From NCBI GenBank assembly GCA_014872815.1, contig WKFK01000012.1, forward strand, positions 372,001 to 436,000: a DNA stretch of 64,000 nt, in the 5' to 3' direction. Source of the DNA: Paracoccaceae bacterium. Its GTDB lineage: Bacteria > Pseudomonadota > Alphaproteobacteria > Rhodobacterales > Rhodobacteraceae. This document shows positions 61,006 to 64,000 of the stretch, one piece after another (the stretch's first letter is position 1; each line of letters starts with the position of its first letter). A program made the position numbers and the translations under genes. Under the pieces are notes generated by a model that was given only the letters and a program-made list of their open reading frames with translations, searched no databases and was not told the DNA's origin.

Positions 61006-62103
61006 ATGACACCCAAGCCAGCCCAATCCTGCGCGCAAATGCGTGCCGAAATTGACACCCTGCGCGCCATAGTCTGCTTGGTTTTGGTGTTGCACCATAT
61101 GGTTGGGATATCACCGGAATACGGCATGGAGTTGCCGCTTGATCACCCCATCAGCCTCCTAAGCCATTCTGCCGCAGATATGCGGATGCCTGTGTTCAGC
61201 TTCATTTCAGGTATGGTGTTTGCCCGCGCCACCGGCCTGTGGCCCGATGCGCGCACCACGATCCGCAAAAAGGCCCGACGCCTGCTTTTGCCAATGGTGA
61301 GTGTTGGCACGCTTTTCTGGATCGCCCGCGAGGCGACCGGTGGAGAGCAACCGCCGCTCTTACTGACCTATGTCACCAGCTATGCCCACTTCTGGTTCCT
61401 CCAAGCCACCTTTCTCATCATGGCGGCCACAGTCATCTTGGTCTGCTGCACAGGTGCAACTTGGCACCGTCATGTGGCCGCGGCACTTGGCACACTGGGC
61501 CTGTGTTGTTGGGGACTGGGGCTCCTCCCCCTCCCGGCGACCAATTGGTTCTCAATCAGCAACGCCGCATTCCTTCTGCCATTTTTTGCAAGTGGCTATC
61601 TGCTTTCTCAAACACCCGCGCTCCGACACACCCTGCGCTCGGCGCCTTGGACACGCCCCTTGGGTGCCCTTTTGCTCGCCACTGGCCTCTACATTGGATT
61701 CCGCCTGGCCAACCAAGATTTGGTCCTAGAGGACATGCCCCGCCGTTTGCTCGCCATTCTACTTGGATTTTCGGCCTGCTTTGGTCTGCTTATGCTGCGC
61801 CCAAACCAGTCACGCCTCGCTCGGATCGGGGTATACTCCTACGCGATCTATCTGTTTCACGTCTTCTTCACCGCCGCAGTGACGCAACTCTGGTGGCACC
61901 TTGAAGCCCCAGGTTCGATCTGGGCCTTAACAGCACTTGGCGTGATCTTGGGCACCATGGGCCCCATCCTTCTGCAGTCTCTCATTCTGAAAAGCCCCGT
62001 CTGCGCCCAACTGTGTCTCGGCCTATCAGCCGCGACCCTGCGCACAGCACGACGCAAAGAAAAAGAGCGTGCACTGTCCAGCACACGCTCTTCTCATTCC
62101 TAA
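61006..62103 (+). CDS. Acyltransferase 3 family membrane protein
   Basis: 365 residues with about ten transmembrane helices. The N-terminal RAEIDTLRAIVCLVLVLHHMVGI has the R-x-x-x-LR and His pattern of the OafA/YrhL acyltransferase-3 fold, and MRMPVFSFISGMVFAR is the second conserved block; SYAHFWFLQATFLIMAA and IGVYSYAIYLFHVFF are later conserved strands. Members O-acylate lipopolysaccharide, capsule or peptidoglycan sugars, or produce cyclic glucan succinylation. The acceptor is unknown. It lies 70 bp after argP and converges on yebC with 12 bp between. Confidence 0.85.
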   Translation: MTPKPAQSCAQMRAEIDTLRAIVCLVLVLHHMVGISPEYGMELPLDHPISLLSHSAADMRMPVFSFISGMVFARATGLWPDARTTIRKKARRLLLPMVSVGTLFWIAREATGGEQPPLLLTYVTSYAHFWFLQATFLIMAATVILVCCTGATWHRHVAAALGTLGLCCWGLGLLPLPATNWFSISNAAFLLPFFASGYLLSQTPALRHTLRSAPWTRPLGALLLATGLYIGFRLANQDLVLEDMPRRLLAILLGFSACFGLLMLRPNQSRLARIGVYSYAIYLFHVFFTAAVTQLWWHLEAPGSIWALTALGVILGTMGPILLQSLILKSPVCAQLCLGLSAATLRTARRKEKERALSSTRSSHS

Positions 62104-62115
62104 CAGAACCGCTGC

Positions 62116-62856
62116 TTACAGCTGCTCCATCACCTCGTCAGAGGCTTCAAAGTTCGTGGTCACACGTTGAACGTCGTCGTCATCTTCCAGCGCATCAATC
62201 AACCGCATCAGCTTCTGCATACCTTCCAGGTCCAGCTCAGTGGTGGTGGTTGGCTTCCACACCAGCTTGGTGCTGACAGACTCGCCCAAAGTGGCTTCCA
62301 ACGCGTTGGAGACCTCGTTCAGGTCGGTGTCCTCACACCAGATGATGTGACCATCCTCAGAGCTTTCCACGTCTTCCGCACCGGCTTCAATTGCCGCCTC
62401 AAACACGGAGTCCGCATCGCCAGCGTCCGCGCCGTAGGTCACTTCACCTTTGCGATCAAACATGAACCCAACAGAGCCGGTCTCGCCAAGGTTGCCGCCA
62501 CTCTTGGTGAAAGTGGAGCGCACAGTCGAAGCGGTCCGGTTGCGGTTGTCGGTCATGGTTTCAACAATCACCGCCACGCCATTGGGGCCATAGCCCTCGT
62601 AGCGGATTTCTTCATAATCGTCGCCTTCACCCGCAACAGACTTTTTGATCGCGCGTTCGATCACGTCTTTTGGCACGGACTGGCTCTTGGCTTCTTTCAC
62701 CGCCAGACGCAGGCGCGGGTTTTTGTCTGGATCAGGGTCGCCCATCTTTGCGGCAACGGTGATCTCTTTGGAAAGTTTGGAAAACAGCTTGGAGCGCGCG
62801 GCGTCCTGACGCCCTTTGCGGTGCTGAATGTTTGCCCATTTACTATGGCCGGCCAT
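62116..62856 (-). CDS. yebC: YebC/TACO1-family protein
   Basis: 246 residues from the ATG at 62856, with GGAGG upstream. [72 protein letters not shown] is the invariant family start; [19 protein letters not shown] is the central YebC block, and the end [20 protein letters not shown] is typical. YebC proteins associate with ribosomes and ease translation of proline-rich stretches; older annotation calls them transcriptional regulators. Monocistronic, divergent from the anion transporter gene. Confidence 0.96.
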   Translation of the reverse strand: MAGHSKWANIQHRKGRQDAARSKLFSKLSKEITVAAKMGDPDPDKNPRLRLAVKEAKSQSVPKDVIERAIKKSVAGEGDDYEEIRYEGYGPNGVAVIVETMTDNRNRTASTVRSTFTKSGGNLGETGSVGFMFDRKGEVTYGADAGDADSVFEAAIEAGAEDVESSEDGHIIWCEDTDLNEVSNALEATLGESVSTKLVWKPTTTTELDLEGMQKLMRLIDALEDDDDVQRVTTNFEASDEVMEQL

Positions 62857-62998
62857 GTTCGCCTCCGGTTGTCTTTTCGCAGTATCGTAGTGTTGGGGCT
62901 CTCTATACGTCACAGCAGGCAAAATCCGCAACCCGCTTGCGTTTCCGTGGCCTGTAAGATTGACTTCCACCCAAACAAATTTGCGCACAGGCCTTTTC

Positions 62999-64000
62999 AT
63001 GACCACAGATCAGATCATTTTGTTCAGCCTTTTTGGCGGTGTGTTTGTGATGCTGCTCTGGGGCCGCTTCCGCTATGACATGGTCGCTTTTGCCGCCCTC
63101 ATGATCGCCGTTGTGCTTGGCGTTGTGCCCACCAAAGACGCCTTTTCCGGCTTCGGCCATCCCGCTACACTCATTGTGGCGCTGGTCCTGATTGTCTCCG
63201 CAGGTCTCGTCCGCTCTGGCGCTGTCGGGCTGATCACCCGCACCCTGGTGGACAGCGCGCGCTCACTTGGCAATCACATCGCCATCATCGGCGCTGTGGG
63301 GGCTGTGCTCTCTGCCTTCATGAACAACGTCGCCGCGCTGGCTCTGCTGATGCCCGTGGACATCCAAACCGCCCGCAAGGCCGGCCGCAGCCCATCCAAG
63401 TCCTTGATGCCATTATCGTTTGCCACCATCCTCGGTGGCATGGCCACGCTCATCGGCACGCCGCCCAACATCATCATCGCCTCCATTCGTGAGGAAAGCT
63501 TAGGCGAGCCGTTCAAGATGTTTGACTTCGCCCCTGTTGGTGGCCTCACAGCCATCGCAGGGCTGCTGTTTGTCGCCCTCATTGGCTGGCGCCTTATCCC
63601 GGATCGAGAGGACGCAGGCAAAAAGGTTGCCGACCTCGGACAATACATCGCCGAACTCACGATTCCGGCGGAAAGCAAGCTGATTGGCAAGCGTCTGGGC
63701 GAGCTGGAACCAAACGCCGAAGAGGCCGATGTGCAAATCCTCGGCCTGATGCGCGACGGCAAACGGCTCTATGGCTCCGCCCGCACCATCCTGCTGCGCG
63801 AAGGCGACGCCATGGTGCTCGAAGCCACACCAGACGCGCTGGATGAGTTCAGAACGGCATTGTCCCTGAACTTCTCCGACGAAAAACGCGAGGAACAACT
63901 CAAAGCCGCCGGGGACGGCCTGGACGTCATCGAAGTCGTCGTACCAGAAACCGCCCGCATCGCAGGCAAAACCGCAGCGGCCCTTGGTCTCGCATGGCGA
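62999..64000 (+). CDS. DASS/SLC13-type anion transporter with TrkA-C domains (3' end cut off)
   Basis: 334 residues visible; the gene continues past the right edge. The N-terminal helices ([41 protein letters not shown]) and [50 protein letters not shown] contain the divalent-anion:sodium symporter signatures (N-N-V, then GTPPN). After the fifth-sixth helix the sequence [46 protein letters not shown] is a TrkA-C (RCK-C) module, and a second begins near the edge. That arrangement is typical of SLC13-like permeases with internal RCK-C domains. Substrate unknown (sulfate, dicarboxylate or other anion). Confidence 0.88.
   Translation, partial: MTTDQIILFSLFGGVFVMLLWGRFRYDMVAFAALMIAVVLGVVPTKDAFSGFGHPATLIVALVLIVSAGLVRSGAVGLITRTLVDSARSLGNHIAIIGAVGAVLSAFMNNVAALALLMPVDIQTARKAGRSPSKSLMPLSFATILGGMATLIGTPPNIIIASIREESLGEPFKMFDFAPVGGLTAIAGLLFVALIGWRLIPDREDAGKKVADLGQYIAELTIPAESKLIGKRLGELEPNAEEADVQILGLMRDGKRLYGSARTILLREGDAMVLEATPDALDEFRTALSLNFSDEKREEQLKAAGDGLDVIEVVVPETARIAGKTAAALGLAWR

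Noticed and set aside
1-64000. CRISPR arrays, tRNA or rRNA genes, insertion sequences, prophage
   Set aside because: No regularly spaced repeats, tRNA cloverleaf ends with CCA-type context, rRNA-like blocks or transposase motifs were seen. Absence is by eye only; a dedicated tRNA and repeat scan would settle it.

Overview
This 64 kb window looks like chromosomal DNA of a Roseobacter-group (Rhodobacterales) alphaproteobacterium. The evidence is its high GC content, tight operons with ATGA overlaps, a short ProS without the insertion domain, an NDUFA12-type complex I accessory protein beside MlaD and a DUF2155 protein, an HdaA-type DnaA relative, and a propionyl-CoA carboxylase locus with an ScfR/PccR-type regulator. 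It is mostly ordinary core and metabolic sequence, with a few accessory patches. No rRNA, tRNA, CRISPR array, transposase or prophage block was recognised. Both ends cut genes: accC at the left, and a DASS/SLC13-type transporter at the right.

Layout. 0-5.8 kb: accC-aat, then a reverse-strand run of DUF2155, mlaD, NDUFA12, a DMT exporter, a serine hydrolase and a Rid protein. 5.9-10.4 kb is the most accessory-looking part. It holds an orphan protein with a GIY-YIG/T5orf172-like C-terminus, then a 3.4 kb segment bounded by two direct copies of the 3' end and terminator of clpX, carrying a GNAT, an HExxH lipoprotein, two HupE-like membrane proteins and a small secreted protein. 10.3-12.4 kb: clpP-clpX. 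12.6-17.6 kb: a secreted protein, LysR, a Tag-like glycosylase, twin cytochromes c, GNAT and PaaI. 17.7-22 kb: lolD-lolC/E, a MerR regulator with a textbook 19-bp-spacer promoter driving a membrane protein, and proS. 22.3-29.7 kb: a hybrid histidine kinase and the perM-hdaA-ppk1-ppx run (cell-cycle and polyphosphate functions). 29.7-33.9 kb: small reverse-strand genes and a secreted tail-collar-like protein.

34-48.8 kb is a propionyl-CoA assimilation region: methylmalonyl-CoA mutase, pccA, several small envelope proteins, pccB, a Bcr/CflA exporter and pccR. Palindromic TTTGCAAA sites lie upstream of pccB and of pccR, so the regulator probably controls both. 49-55 kb is an osmoprotectant locus: betA and betB divergent from betI around a perfect 30-bp palindrome, and betC, which together convert choline sulfate to choline and then glycine betaine. 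Two paralogous secreted proteins flank betC and share an apparently uncharacterised four-cysteine domain. 56-64 kb: a DMT exporter, pirin, argO with divergent argP, an acyltransferase, yebC and the transporter fragment.

The observations most worth checking are the clpX-tail duplication, the GIY-YIG-like orphan, the cysteine-domain family next to betC, and a 30-bp repeat present in two distant intergenic regions.
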